A stretch of 64,000 nucleotides of DNA from Torreya grandis (GCA_037957365.1 JARHVA010000592.1:4310001-4374000), one strand, 5' to 3'. Counted from the first letter of the stretch, positions 1 to 12,235 are shown. The notes: generated by a model not told the origin, from the sequence alone. A program made the numbers and translations.

Positions 1-1985
1 AATTTGTTACTCTTCATTTACATTTTTCAGATTTAATTTCTCTATCATATTCTTTTGGTTGTATTAGTGTGTTCCCCTTATCTTTTTTACACTTTTTTTT
101 GTAGTTCCATAAGTCAATATTAACTCTTGATAGACAATTTTTATATAAACTAATCTAAATTAAATAACTATCAAGTATTCCATTTTCATAAGATAGAAAG
201 CCACATCTTCCCATTGACATTCCTCATCTCAACATAATTATGCTAACTAAAGAACTATTATCCTAAAAAATTATCCCACTTTACATAAGGAGATTAAACA
301 AAATAATGGTGATATTGGAGTACTCTTAGTTCTAGGTGAGAACCTACCCCTTAGTGTGGTAGTAATTTTTGTGAAGATCCTTATCCAAAATAGAAGATCA
401 TTATCAAAAGGATTGTAGTCTAATTGGTGAGGATGATGGTTTATTGTACCATCCACCAAGGTATAAATAATTATAGATATTTGACATGGAGGGTTAAAAT
501 AGATAGGCTTAGGATCATTCCCTTCGTGACTTTGATGGACTGGATGCCCCCTATTCATCAATGTTTATCCAAAAGAATGTTCATATATAGTTTTATTCTT
601 ACTTATCAATTTAAGTCAGCTATATATAATTTAAAACATAGATAAATATTTCAATTATTATATAATTCTGAGCTTCTCAATGAACTAAAAATAAATAAAT
701 GTAGTCATTACAATTATTTCCCTATTTTAAAGATCCAAAAGATTTCCTTCCATATCTCATTGATATTTTTTGTAAATTAAAATAATAGGGAGATGGATGA
801 TATTAATGTATGGCTCACGTTGAACTGGTGGAATTTATTCTCATAAAATGGATTACATAGTAACATCTTGAAGGTGCCTTGGAGATTCTAATTTATATCA
901 ATTTACAAGGAAACATAATGAAGTTATGTGTTCATGTCCATGAATAAGTTTACAAAGTTATTAGTCTCAAAATGATATTATACCTATCATTGTAATTTAA
1001 TTTTTTTAAATTACGTATTAGTTCATTAATTAGATGGTATTATTTTGGGTGTCAATTTTTTTTAAACATATTAATAACTAGCAGTTGGCCCAAAGGTTTA
1101 AGTAACACGAGAAGGGATTGTTTAATAAGATACGATTTGGTGAGACAACCTGGTCCCTAGTGCAAAAGACTAATGTTAATCACATTTAAAGGTTGAGGAT
1201 TCAAATCATATAAAACTAATGGACCTTAAGCACTCCACAAAGGCAATAATTTATGAGGTTCTTTAGGCTCTCTTTTGCTCGTACTAATGAGAGAAGTTTT
1301 GATCTCATCTTTCCCTTTCCATGTCCCCATCCATATAACAGTCCCCTTAAGACCTGGTTGTCATGAAATTCTCATGGCTACTTCTCAAACCCTTTTCACT
1401 CTCTAGGTGGAAACACATAGCTCAATGCATCATTGTCCACAACCAAATCCTTTTTTCTATTGAGATAGCCAAGTGTATTAAACATTAAATTGGGAAATTA
1501 ATAAATAACCAATGAAAACCACACACTAGGCATGTTGATGATTGCATTTTTCATGTTTTATTATTAAAACTATGGCATCATGAAGCCATAACCATCTCTA
1601 TAGTTTACACTCATTGATTTGAGCTACACACTAACTAGTGGGATTTTAGGTAACCTGATAAAAAAATCCCATTCAATCCATGACTAAGGGAAGGAGAATA
1701 AAAGTAATCATATGGTCTAAGGATATGCATCGATTGGTTTTCCTAAGTGCATTAAGGCTTTTGAACAAAATGTGTTGAGCATATGTAATATATCAGAGTT
1801 CAGAGTTTGTAGAATTATTATCCCACAATAATATGTGGGAAGGAATGGTATGTCTCTTATATTTTTCTTCAGGATTTCATGCCCTATGAGCATAACATCT
1901 AAATAAACACATATATCCCATACCCTCGGAGCTTAACATGTGAGGAAATTAAAGACATGATGTGCAGACTATAAAAATAGAGAAG
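1..1985. other. AT-rich flank, no recognised gene
   Basis: I found no convincing coding region here on either strand. The longest open stretch (271-561, minus) has no motif I recognise and is near what chance gives in AT-rich DNA. A short perfect hairpin (7-bp stem TCCCACA/TGTGGGA around a 6-base loop) lies at 1821-1840. The stretch lies outside the long LTR array that begins at 3954 and does not resemble any other part of the window by eye, so it is either unique DNA or an unrelated old repeat. Confidence 0.5.
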
Positions 1986-2153
1986 GAGCTACCTTTTCCA
2001 CCTATGATAGAGGAAAGATTTGTGGAGGCCTTACCTTTACCACCTATGAGAGATGAAATATTTGTCAAAGGCCTACCTTTTCCACCTATGGTAGAAGATA
2101 GATTTGTGAAGGTAGTGCCTTTGCCTTTTATGGTGGAGAAAAGTTTTGGGAAC
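1986..2153 (+). repeat. 42-bp tandem repeat, four units
   Basis: Four degenerate units of 42 bp follow each other without spacers. Because 42 is a multiple of three, both strands read open through the array: the plus strand (frame of 1962-2213) gives a 14-residue repeat with the core LPFPPM, and the minus strand gives a repeat with the core GGKG. No family is recognised. It could be the remnant of a repetitive protein-coding exon or a minisatellite; open frames on both strands follow from the period alone and are not proof of coding. Confidence 0.7.
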
Positions 2154-3953
2154 ATGTCCTATCTGTGTGGACTTAAAGGAGAGAATGAGTATACTCTGAC
2201 ATTTTTTCATTAAGAGGAAGAAATGTTTTCACTGTGACCTGTTGCCTTGCATGAGGAAGAGGTTAATTTTTTAGGAGAGGAGGTGGCATTGCTTAATGAA
2301 TCAATGAAGCTTACTCCTATGCTAATAATAATTTAGAATTACATAGAATTATATTTTCATAGATATACATAGTCCACATCATCAATAAAACTCCCATAGT
2401 CACACTTTCCACCATAAAATTCCATCTGTAGTGAATCATGAAGGCACCTACAACTAGAAGGGAAAGAAGTCAATGCAACATCATGGGCCCTCAAAGATTT
2501 TCGCAAAGGTGAGTCCTAGTAGTATCCTAGGAAGGTCCCCAAGATGCTACCACTTGAAAATATTATGTCTTGTTTATATCCTTCTCCACTTTTTACCATG
2601 TGGCATGATCATGTTGAATCTTGGCCTTCTTATTGCTTTAACTATGAACTAGTTCCTATGGGCTTTGAATGCATGGGATGTCACCACATGGTGGCGTATT
2701 AGGTTCTTCGGTATCATTGGCTTTGGGAATTATTAATTGATCCCCAATATGGATGGCTTACGATTGATTGAAAAGCAAATGACACCTCTGCTCTAATATA
2801 TCTTTGGGACTTAGACCATTGTGGTCACTGGGGATCTTTGTAGAGACTAGGTCATTCAATACACTTGCTGTCCACCATAGATTACAATATGTTTCAATGT
2901 AGCAACACAATAGGTATTCTATGAGCAGTTTAATAGATGTTTATGGTGTGGAATTTTGGGATTAACATTTTTTTATAGGCATTACAATTCTCAGTATGAA
3001 GATGGATGGTTCACCATCCTATTTTCTACATTTTTGGTATTTTTTCTTAATTTCATTTTCTATATGTATATTTAATTTTTAGGATTTTTGTGGGTTAGTG
3101 TTTTATTTTCATTTTTAAGATAAATTTCCCTTTTAAATGCACTATTTGGTCACCCCCTAATGCTTGAGAATCAAACCTACCAACCCTCCTTGCCACCTAG
3201 GACTAATTGCTAATCAACCACCTTTTTTCTCAACTGGTGTGTCGTCTAACATGACATTCACATTGTATCATGAACGATACCCCCTTATGCACCAATGTCA
3301 CATGAAATTTTAAAAAGCTTCAATACTCACTTCAACTGCAATAAAAATAAAAAGATAAACTCCATAACCTCAATTTACTTCCTCTACATTAGTGTCATTA
3401 TCAAATGTGTATGATATGGCCCTTTCATTGTACAATATCACATGAAATTTGATGTCATCGCCCCTAATCATCACCACCTAGCTCACTTTGAAATATTTTG
3501 CACCTGTAAGTTCTATATGGCCTTGTCATAATTTCTCTAGGTGTCAATTGGCAGCATATATGAACATAAGTTACAATATAGACTTTGGAACCTCATTTTC
3601 TTGTCTCCATATCAGTGGCATTGCAGTGCTAACTTGAGTCACACATTGAACGTTGAACCTTAGTAAATCAAATAAATGTCTTGTTGTCCTTGTTGACCCT
3701 TCACAATAGTAAATATCTAATAAAATAGCCTACCACATTGGAAGCTATGTACCCCTTTCTGATGGATTCAAGTCATGTAAATTTAATAGTTGCCTTAAAT
3801 ATACATAATCCTAACAGACACAAATGTACTTTATCACATAGTGATTGGGAAAATAATCTATCTCTTTCCATGAAGAATTCAAGCCATCATAGACTAAAGC
3901 ATTGCATGGTAATTCATATCTCGATCAATTTGGCCCCACAATTACGTTACATG
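2154..3953. other. Unrecognised flank up to the first LTR
   Basis: AT-rich sequence without a gene I can support. A short open stretch at 3738-3959 has no known motif and runs across the LTR boundary at 3954, so it is not a real gene. The five bases just before the LTR, ACATG (3949-3953), are the candidate target-site duplication of the outermost Tat element; its partner copy is not visible in this window. Confidence 0.5.
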
Positions 3954-6159
3954 TGTTAGCGCCCAAACTTGCACTAAGAAATTTGTGAATTGTTTTTGAA
4001 ATTAGTGCCTAAAAAGTTTAACTATTTCCTTCTATTTGTAAATGTTCACCTTGGACATCTAAATCCCACTCTACAATCGAGTCATGAAAAACCTCGCTCT
4101 TGCCCTTACCTTGTGAAATCCTCATGAAACTTGGTCTCAACTAATGTTTAACATTTCATGTTTTTATGCGTGCATTACAAGGTCCATGGTGGAAATCATA
4201 CCAGGAGAATTAAAAAGGAGCGAGTATCTAGAAGAATGATAAATATGATGTTTTCCATCTTTGTAAAGAATATGTAAAGCAAAAATTATGAGAGAAAGAA
4301 TAATTTTACATATTTGTAATTTGCAAATTATAAATATCAGTCAAAGTTTTACCGCCAACATCAAGGTGAGTTCACATTGGAGTTCTCATGGTCCACGTGG
4401 AAAACCTTAAAAGGAATAAACGCCATCAAAAATAAAGTCTATGCCAATTACTTTATGTCCACGTTGGGGTCCCCATTGTCCATATGAAAGGTTTAAAGGG
4501 GACCATGTAAAGGCATGAGAATCCACGTAGAAGTTGATGAAAAAATTCCACGTAGAAAAGTCAAAGGGAAGGGAATGAAGAGGCTGTGATTCTAGTTGTC
4601 AAGTTTCCTCAATTTTTTAAAAGGCAAGCGAAAGCCCTGAAGAGCTTTCCTTTTATATGGGCCTCCTCGTACAGGAAAATCATACTTGGCAAAGGTTGTT
4701 GCAACCGGAGCAGATTCAATATTTTTCGGTATATCTTCCTCAGACCTTGTTTCAAAATGGCAAAATGGATGGGTGAAAGTGAAAAGCTTGTTTCCAATTT
4801 ATTTCAAATGGATCCAGACTCTGCTCCTTAAATTATCTTCATTGATGAAATTGATTCTTTGGTTAGACAATGTGGAGAAGGTAGTAATGACAGTGAGGCT
4901 TCAAAGTTCACGATGAATAAAGATAGAACTTTTAGTACAAATGCAGGGTGTAGAACATAGTGACCAGAAAGTTTCAGTGTTGGCTACTACAAACACCCCA
5001 TATGACCTGGATTAGGCTATTAGGAGGCGTTTTGACAAACGAATCTATATTCCCCTACCTGATCTGAAGGCAAGGCAGCATACGTTCAAGGTTCATTTAG
5101 GGGATACATCGAATAACCTAACAGAGAGTGACTTTGAGGAACTAGACTGCGGAACAGATGGCTTCTCTGGTTCTGATATCTCTGTTTGTGTGAAAGATGT
5201 ATTATTTGAACCTGTCCGTAAGACTCAAGATGCTATGTTCTTCAGAAACGTGTCTACTGAAGATGGAGAGATGTGGATGCCATGTGGTCCCAGGCAATTT
5301 GGGGCTATGTAGATTACGACGCAGCAACTAGCAGTTAATGGTCGAGCTTCAAAGATTCTGCCTCCTCCTATTTAAAATATAGACTCTGACAAGGTTCTTT
5401 TAAGGCAAAGATCAACTATTAGCAAGAAGGACCTGGAGTACATGAGCAGTTTACTAAGGAGCTCGGCAGAACTTTCACAGTGAAATGCAACTTTGCAAAC
5501 TGCAAAGTTGTAATTTGCTTACCAAGTTCTGAAGCTCGCGGACTTCCACGACAAAATTACACATGAAAAATGCATATTCTTAAATTACAAATTGTAAATT
5601 GCTTCTCAAACTCTGAAACCTGCAGAGATGATCAAGGTCAAAGCAAGTGGAAGAATCCAGCGCGAAGTGTCGAAACGAGATTTCATATCAAAACGCGTCT
5701 TAGCAATATCGCAAATTACAAACTACAGATTAGTCTCCCAGGCCCGCGGACTTGAAAAATGAATTCAATGCTCAAAACTTATGGCATGTGTTCTTAGCAG
5801 GATAAGCGCCGACGTGAAGATAGCCAGTAAGCCAAATGTTATTTTCTAGTGGATCTTTGATTTGGATAGTTACAGTTAGGAAGCATAGATTTCAACGAGC
5901 AAAGTTACTTCAATGAAAGCTTATAAAAGCATCCATGTTCTCTTCCAATGCCATCGATGAGTCCTAGAGAAGAGATGCACGTTGGGCATGAAGAGGAATG
6001 ACCCTTACAGATCATGCCACCATGGGCTCCTCTAACCATAGAGCTATTAGAAGTGAAGCTGTGGGAAGAAGACCCCGTATATGAACCCTTAGTTTGGAAT
6101 GTATGGATTTGGAGGGGTTGGTGCTTCCACGCATCTGAGGGGATGTTATGGTATCATCC
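3954..6159 (+). repeat. Tat LTR A, left part (before the copia 1 insertion)
   Basis: The LTR starts at 3954 with TGTTAGCGCC, matching the LTR starts at 24155, 40070, 42459, 49343 and 61633. It holds about 600 bases of U3 sequence, then the VPS4 segment, then a stretch rich in short AATTTGCAA-type motifs, and is cut at 6159 by copia 1. It resumes at 12007. Compared with LTR B it lacks about 330 bases just before the VPS4 segment (between AAAGTCAAAGGGAA and GAGGCTGTGAT), so the first VPS4 codons are missing here. Confidence 0.75.
4581..5465 (+). pseudogene. VPS4: VPS4/SKD1 AAA-ATPase fragment in LTR A
   Basis: VPS4 (SKD1) is the AAA ATPase that disassembles ESCRT-III on endosomes. Read across frameshifts, this stretch follows plant VPS4 from KFPQFF through the Walker A region (GPPRTGKS, with R for the usual G), SSDLVSKW, Walker B ([10 protein letters not shown]), the second region of homology (RRRFDKRIYIPLPD), FSGSDISVCVKDVLFEPVRK and the C-terminal ISKKDLE. 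The N-terminal MIT domain is absent. No intron interrupts about 290 codons, which suggests capture of a spliced transcript. It is dead: a frameshift before the Walker A region, stop codons, and an 8-base tandem duplication at SKW. It lies upstream of the LTR's TATA-like site, that is in U3, in the same orientation as the element. Confidence 0.85.
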
Positions 6160-6590
6160 TGTTGAACACGTGAAACAAATGAAGGCACCTGCGTCAAACA
6201 GCATTCAATGTAGAAGTTTCTCCTCCCATCTGTAGCATTTAAAATAGAAGCTTCTCATCGGCAATTTTCTTCCACCAACCACAGTCTAATCTCACCCTCC
6301 ATCGGTCACATTTTATGCATGTTTTTGACTGCAAAATATTTCTAGAGAACTCTAAGACCTCTATTTATAGGGGCATGTGTAATCGATATTGGGCAAGCAA
6401 GAAGATAATAGAATGGCTCTGGTTCTGTTTGCAACATTCTGGCTCTTCATGAATATATATTGCTGAGTGTGTATTATGTACTCTGTTTAGCTCTATTTTT
6501 TTTTGTTTCTTCCTTCTGTGATTATTTCCATTGCTGTATTGTTTATTATTACTATCATCACACACATCCTTGGATCATAAAAGCCTAACA
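6160..6590 (+). repeat. 5' LTR of copia 1
   Basis: 431 bp, TGTTGAACAC to AAGCCTAACA. It matches the 3' LTR at 11580-12006 with roughly 20 substitutions by eye, nearly all transitions, plus a few small indels. Confidence 0.95.
6362..6369 (+). promoter_or_regulatory. TATA-like box in copia 1 5' LTR
   Basis: TATTTATA sits about 200 bases into the LTR and is kept in the 3' LTR copy (11782-11789). Position and sequence fit the core promoter of a copia LTR. Confidence 0.6.
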
Positions 6591-6592
6591 AC

Positions 6593-6605
6593 TGGTATCA
6601 GAGCC
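6593..6605 (+). other. Primer binding site of copia 1 (initiator Met tRNA)
   Basis: TGGTATCAGAGCC begins two bases after the 5' LTR and is complementary to the 3' end of plant initiator methionine tRNA, the usual primer for copia elements. Confidence 0.9.
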
Positions 6606-6650
6606 AAGTTGTTGGAGGATTTTGTGTGTGTAGGGCTTTGTTGAGCAAGC

Positions 6651-8350
6651 ATGGAGGCAGTAGCAGTGAGCGATATGGAAAAGTTAAACAGGGCTAATTT
6701 TGCCCTATGGAAATCCCATATGGAAGATATACTGATTCTTAAAGATCAGTATTTACCAATTGAGGGAATATCAAAGAAACCCACAACGATGGAGGATGAA
6801 GATTGGAATAAGTTGGATAGAAAGGTGATTGCAACCATCCGTCAATATCTAGCTAAATATGTGTATTTTAATGTTGCTAGAGAGATGACAGCAACAAAAC
6901 TATGGCAAAAGCTTCATGATCTATATGAGAAAAACACGGCATCAAATAAGGTGTTCTTAATGAAGAGGCTATATAATGTTAAGATGGAGGGTGCTTCGGT
7001 TGCAGAACATTTGAATGAATTTAATATTATTAATAGTCAGCTCGCCTCTATTAAAATTGTTTTGGATGATGAAATTAGAGCAATTTTACTAATGTGTTCT
7101 ATGCCAGACCGCTGGAAAAATTTGATCGTTGCTATGAGCACTTCAGCACCTGCAGGAACCCTGAAGTTTGATGATGGTAGTAGCAACATAATGAATGAGG
7201 AGCTATGACGAAAGTCAATTTTAGAAAACCAGGGAGGAGAAGCTCTAGCCCTAGCTAATCGTGGTAGGAGGATTGATCGAGGCTATCTAGGATGCTCAAG
7301 ATCGAGAGGCCGATCCAAATCAAAAAGGGGCAGGATCACTTGTTATCATTGTGGAAAGCCGGGGCACGTGAAGAGAGAGTGTTGAGTTTGGAAGTGAAGC
7401 TAGAAAGATCAAAATTAGAAGCCAACTAGCACAAATGAAGGTGAGATCACTGTTGTAGCTATGGATGGAGATGTTTTACTTACTGTTTTAGGAGAAGATG
7501 TATGCCTGTATACCTCTAGCAGTAGTTTTGATTGGATCCTTGATTCTGGGGCATCTCACCATGTAACTCCATGCAAAGAGAATTTTGTTGCATATAATCC
7601 TGGTGATTATGGTAGAGTGCATTTGGGAAATAATCATTTTTGCAGCATTGTTGGAATGGGAGATGTCAAGATCAAGATGAAGGAAGGACAAGATATCCTA
7701 CTAAAAGAGCTTAGGCATGTACCAAAAATGTGCATGAGCCTAATCTCTGTGGGACAATTGGATGATGAAGGCTATTTTGTAAGCTTTGAAAAAGGTGGAT
7801 GGAAAATCAGCGAAGGAGCATTGGTCGTGGCTAAAGGACCCAAGATGAGGACTTTGTGTACATTGACGACAAAGATAAAAAGATCAGATATGACCGTTGT
7901 TGCAAAAGAGGGAAACTCAATAGATCTATGGCATAGGTGCTTGGGTCATATGAGTAAGAAGGGCCTAAAAATCCTCATGGGCAAAAATTTGCTACCAGGT
8001 TTGACATCTTATAGTCTTGACCTTTGTGAGCATTGTATTTATGGTAGGCAACGAAGAGTTTAATTTCTTAGAGGTGGTCATGAACGGAAGGAAAATTTGT
8101 TAGAATTGATACTCTCAGATGTATTTGGGCCTATTAACATTAAATCATTAGGAGGAGAATCATATTTTGTAACATTCATAGATGATGCATCCAGAAAGGT
8201 TTGGGCCTACCCCATGAAAAGGAAAAAGGATGTATTTGAGATATTTCAAAAGTTTCATGTTGCTTTTGAAAGAGAGACTAACAAATTGCTCAACTGCTTG
8301 AGGACAGACAATGGTGGAGAATACTGCTCAAATGCTTTCAAGGAATATTG
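6651..8350 (+). pseudogene. Copia 1 gag, protease and integrase (first part)
   Basis: Starts at the ATG of MEAVAVSDMEKLN, about 45 bases after the primer site. In one frame come the gag domain (6651-7208), a CCHC zinc knuckle CYHCGKPGHVKREC (7341 on), the protease with its DSGA catalytic motif (7542), a gag-pre-integrase region (LWHRCLGHMSKKG, about 7926) and the integrase core with the first two acidic residues (LSDVFGP near 8109; RTDNGGEY near 8310). In-frame stops occur at 7206, around 7384-7410 and at 8061. No frameshift is needed. The frame is cut at 8350 by a solo LTR and resumes at 9256. Several stops fit C-to-T decay (for example CGA to TGA). Confidence 0.92.
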
Positions 8351-9250
8351 TGTCAGGGAAGTCCAAGAACAAACACACCTGTTCTGATTCCTCTTGTTGG
8401 ATCTTGCTCCTCAGAAAGAGCATAGTATGATTACCAAATATATAAGCAATTAAATATGCGGAAATAACCAGAAGCACAAGTAACTAGAATTCACCAATAG
8501 CACAGAATATGAGAGACAATACACTATCTTGTATTAACATTATACAGAAAAGAATACAACAAAGAGCCGCCACACTCTTTCACCTTACAGAGGTTTGCCA
8601 CACCTCAAGTGTTTAGTAATTCTTCTCACACACACTCTCCTACACAAAAAAGGGTCCCAACAACCAACTCACAAACTGAATTGGTGTTCACCTCTCCAAC
8701 TAGTCAATAATAACCCTGCCAGTACATCAAGCACTCTATAGCACTTCAAGCTGATCTCCCATGAACCTGCAACCTGCAATTCAACAGACCATACTCACAT
8801 GTAGATCCCCTATGAGCTTGCAACAACCTGCAACTCAATGATCTTACACACACACAGGAGGTACTTCCTTGCCTTCCTTAACTTATGCTTCTACAATACA
8901 TGCCAATGGGTTTATAAATAGATCCCTAACTTAAACACTAACTTAGACTCTTAATTTAGACAATTATCCACGCAGCCCAAGACTCTAACTGGTCTTAACA
9001 TGCAAACTCTTCGTTCACTTAACTAACTGTCCGTGCAACTAGCACTTTTGGAACGCACAGGCGACCGACGCCGGTCCCTGCTTGTCTGGTTCTGCCGACG
9101 TCAGCCGACTTCCTGCCATCGCCGGTGGCCTTCAGCACTGCTCACGACCAACGTCGGTCCTACTGCCGACGCCGGTTCTCCTGGATCTCAGCAACCTTTT
9201 GTTCCACCTTGTTTGCAAGTAGCTGAAGCTTTTAGCTCCACAACCTAACA
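8351..9250 (-). mobile_element. Solo LTR inserted in copia 1 integrase
   Basis: 900 bp bounded by TGTCAGG and CCTAACA, an inverted pair with one mismatch, and flanked by perfect 5-bp duplications TATTG (8346-8350 and 9251-9255). Removing it with one duplication rejoins the integrase reading frame exactly. It has no coding region and no primer site, so it is the remnant left by LTR-LTR recombination. The CTATTTATAAACCC promoter-like site reads on the minus strand (around 8910-8923), so I give it minus orientation. The U3 part (9050-9190) is GC- and CpG-rich with repeated CCGACG motifs, unlike anything else in the window. The superfamily is probably copia but unproven. Confidence 0.88.
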
Positions 9251-9255
9251 TATTG

Positions 9256-11533
9256 TAATAGGTGTTGAACTAAGCATGAGAAGACTGTTCCTGGTACTCC
9301 TCAATAGAATGGTGTTGCAGAAAGGATGAATCACACTATTTTGGAGAAGGTGAGGAGTATGTTGTCAAATTCCAGTTTAGAAAAGCATTTTTGGGCAGAA
9401 GCAGTGAGGACAACGTGTTATCTCATAAATCGATCTCCTACTATAGCCTTGGATGGTTATATTCCTGAAGAAGTTTGGACTGGTAAGAAGGTGAATTATT
9501 CTCACATGAAAATCTTTGGATGTGAAGCATTTGTGAATATTCCCAAAGAGAATAGAACTAAGCTAGATGATAAATCTATGAAATGCATTTTCTTGGGATA
9601 TGCGGATTGTGAATTTGGTTATCGTTTATGGGATCTAGTTAAACATAAGATTATTAGAAGCAGGGATGTTATATTTAATGAGTTAGAGATGTTTAAGAGG
9701 ACTACATGTAATTTGGAGGTTAAGAAAGTTGTTGACAGGTTTGAAGAATAACAAGAAAATATCCCACCAATGCAAGAACATGGGCAGCAAGATCAAGAGT
9801 ATGATGAACAACAAGAGGAGAATGTGGAACAAGAAGAAGAAGAAATGTTGCAAGAGCCTTTACAAGAGATTCAACTTAAAAACACAACACCACAGTTGGT
9901 TCACAGATCCACCAGGCCTCATAAGCCTTCACAAAGGTATACATCCTCATACTATATTTTGTTAACTGATGAAGGTGAACTTAATGATTTTCAGGAAGCT
10001 TGTAAAGATGAGCATAGCAAAGAATGGAAGAAAGCGATGGAGGAAGAAATGAACTCCTTGCTGGAAAATAGAACTTGGGAGTTGGTAAAGCTTCCAAAAG
10101 GAAGAAAAGCTCTACAAAATAAATCGGTGTTCAAGATCAAGCATGTGGGTGATGAGAAGAAGGAAAGATACAAAGCAAGGCTAGTAGTGAAGGGATTTGC
10201 TCAAAAAGAAGGTATTGACTTCACATAAATATTTTCACCTGTTGTTAAAATGACATCCATTAGAGTTATTCTTGGTCTTATTACTGCTTTAGACTTGGAG
10301 TGTGAACAATCAGATGTAAAGACAGCCTTCCTTCATGGGGATTTTGAAGAGGAGGTTTACATGGAGCAACCAGAAGGATTCAAAATAAAAGGTAAAGAGA
10401 ACTTGGTTTGCAAATTGAAGAAGAGTCTCTATGGGTTGAAACAGGCACCTCACCAATGGTATAAGAAATTTGATTCATTCATGTTGAAGCATGGTTTTAA
10501 TAGACTAGAGGCTGATCATTGTGTCTACATCAAGAGATATGATCAAGGAAAATTCATAATATTTTTATTATATGTGGATGATATGTTAGTTGTTGGACAG
10601 GATATGAATATGATTAATAGGTTAAAGAAGGATTTGGGAAGTCAGTTTGCAATGAAGGATTTGGGTCCAGCACAACAAATATTAGGCATGAAGATCATTC
10701 ATGATAGAAAGGAGAAAAAATTGTGGCTGTCACAAGAAAAATATATTGAAAAGGTGCTAGACAGATTTAATATGAAGGATGCCAAGCCAATGGGTACACC
10801 TCTTGCTTCTCATTTCAAATTGAGTGCCGATTTATGCCCTTGTGATGACAAGGAGAAGGAAATGAAAAAGATCCCTTATGCTTCAGTTGTCGGTAGCTTG
10901 ATGTATGCCATGGTATGCACTCATCTAGATATTGCACATTCAGTGGGAGTAGTGAGTAGGTTCCTTGCCAATTCAGGGAAACAACATTGGCAAGCAGTAA
11001 AGTGGATTTTCAGGTATCTCAAGGGTACTAGTCATTATTGTTTATGTTTTGGCAATACTGATATGGTGCTTGAAGGATTTATAGATGTAGATATGGCTGG
11101 AGACCTGGACACTAGAAAGTCCACCACTGGTTATTTGTATACATTTGCAGGTGTTGCGGTATCTTGGGTATCCAGGTTACAACCAATAGTAGCTCTCTCC
11201 ACAATATAGGCAAAGTATATAGCTGCGACAGAAGCTTGCAAAGAGATGTTGTGGATGCAGTGATTCCTAGGAGAGCTAGGAATAAAATAGGACAAGTATG
11301 TGCTATATTGTGATAGTCAGAGTGCCATACACTTGGCAAAAAACTCAGTTTTTCACTCACAAACCAAACATATTGACTTGAGATACCACTAGATTTGGCA
11401 TGAGTTGGAGGAAGGATGGTTATCCATGGAAAAGATCCATACAGATAAGAACCCTATTGATATGCTCACTAAAATTCTGTGAAGAGAAAAGCATGAGTTA
11501 TGTAGAGGCATGGTAGGCCTGGGGGTGACTTGA
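9256..11533 (+). pseudogene. Copia 1 integrase (end), reverse transcriptase and RNase H
   Basis: Continues the frame of the upstream part once the solo LTR is removed. It contains the end of the integrase core with its glutamate (NGVAERMNHTI, near 9311), an acidic, glutamine-rich linker (9770-9890), the RT (from SKEWKKAMEEEM, about 10015) with the catalytic YVDDM (about 10570), and RNase H with DMAGD (about 11090) and DSQSAIHLAKN (about 11315). Stops at 9749, 10226, 11207 and several later ones break it, without frameshifts. The final stop at 11531 lies 36 bases before the polypurine tract. All three integrase acidic residues and the RT motif survive, so the element died from stop codons. Confidence 0.92.
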
Positions 11534-11568
11534 TGATTACCACTTATTAAAAACCCTTCATTTGCTTC

Positions 11569-11579
11569 AAGTGGGAGAG
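11569..11579 (+). other. Polypurine tract of copia 1
   Basis: AAGTGGGAGAG immediately precedes the 3' LTR. Plus-strand priming at such a tract is standard for LTR retrotransposons. Confidence 0.85.
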
Positions 11580-12006
11580 TGTTGAACACGTGAAACAAAT
11601 GAAGGCACCTGCATCAAATAACATTCAATGTAGAAGTTTCTCCTCCCATCTTATCATTTAAAATAGAAGCTTCTCATCGGCAATTTTCTTCCACCGACCA
11701 CAGTCTAATCTCACCCTCCATTGGTTACATTTTATGCATGTTTTTTGACTGCAAAATATTTCTAGAGAATTCTAAGACCTCTATTTATAGAGGCATGTGT
11801 AATCGATACTGGGCAAGCAAGAAGATAATAGAATGGCTCTAGTTCTGTTTGCAACATTTTGGCTCTTCATGAATATATATTACTGAGTGTGTATTATGTA
11901 CTCTGTTTAGCTCTATTTTTTTTCCTTCCTTCTATGATTATTTCCATTGTTGTATTGTTTATTATTACTGTCATCACATACATCCTTGGATCGTAAAAGC
12001 CTAACA
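11580..12006 (+). repeat. 3' LTR of copia 1
   Basis: 427 bp, TGTTGAACAC to AAGCCTAACA, about 95% identical to the 5' LTR by eye, and followed by TATCC, the right-hand copy of the target-site duplication. Confidence 0.95.
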
Positions 12007-12235
12007 TATCCAAAGCAAGAATATCAAAAAAGGATATCACTTTATGGCTGGAAAAGGACTGCAATGCAATGTTCCTCTGTTTAGAACAACTTTGGTAATT
12101 TGCAATGCTCTTTCGTTTGTTCTTGAGATTTATTTTAAATTCCCCTCAGAGAATGACATGAAAAGGACTGTCATTAAAGATGAATCTAATACAAAATTGT
12201 CTTGCTTTTAGTTTATAATTTTTTAAGGGAATTGA

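Larger units (their letters stand above)
6160..12006 (+). mobile_element. Copia 1: Ty1/copia retrotransposon
   Basis: A 5847-bp element bounded by LTRs that start TGTTG and end AACA. The target-site duplication is CATCC (6155-6159) and TATCC (12007-12011), one transition apart. A Met-tRNA primer site, a single-frame gag-PR-INT-RT-RNaseH polyprotein and a polypurine tract follow in copia order (INT before RT). The frame is broken only by stop codons and by a solo LTR inserted at 8351. The gag and polymerase wording resembles the Tork/Tnt1 branch, but I place it there with modest confidence. Related copies of the target at 26541 and 44995 lack the insertion. Confidence 0.95.

Noticed and set aside
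271..561. Minus-strand open frame of 96 codons
   Set aside because: No domain, no homologous copy elsewhere in the window, and composition like its surroundings.
1821..1840. Hairpin as a terminator or RNA gene
   Set aside because: A 7-bp stem alone in AT-rich plant DNA is expected by chance and has no associated gene.
1949..2155. Minus-strand glycine-lysine repeat protein
   Set aside because: Opposite strand of the 42-bp repeat; both strands are open because of the period.
3738..3959. Open frame of 73 codons next to LTR A
   Set aside because: It crosses the LTR boundary and has no recognisable motif.
6014..6235. Open frame of 73 codons upstream of copia 1 gag
   Set aside because: It crosses the copia 1 5' LTR border at 6160, so it is a chance join of two elements.
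9033..9248. GC-rich open frame of 71 codons
   Set aside because: It lies wholly inside the U3 of the solo LTR; its openness comes from high GC content, and no motif is recognisable.
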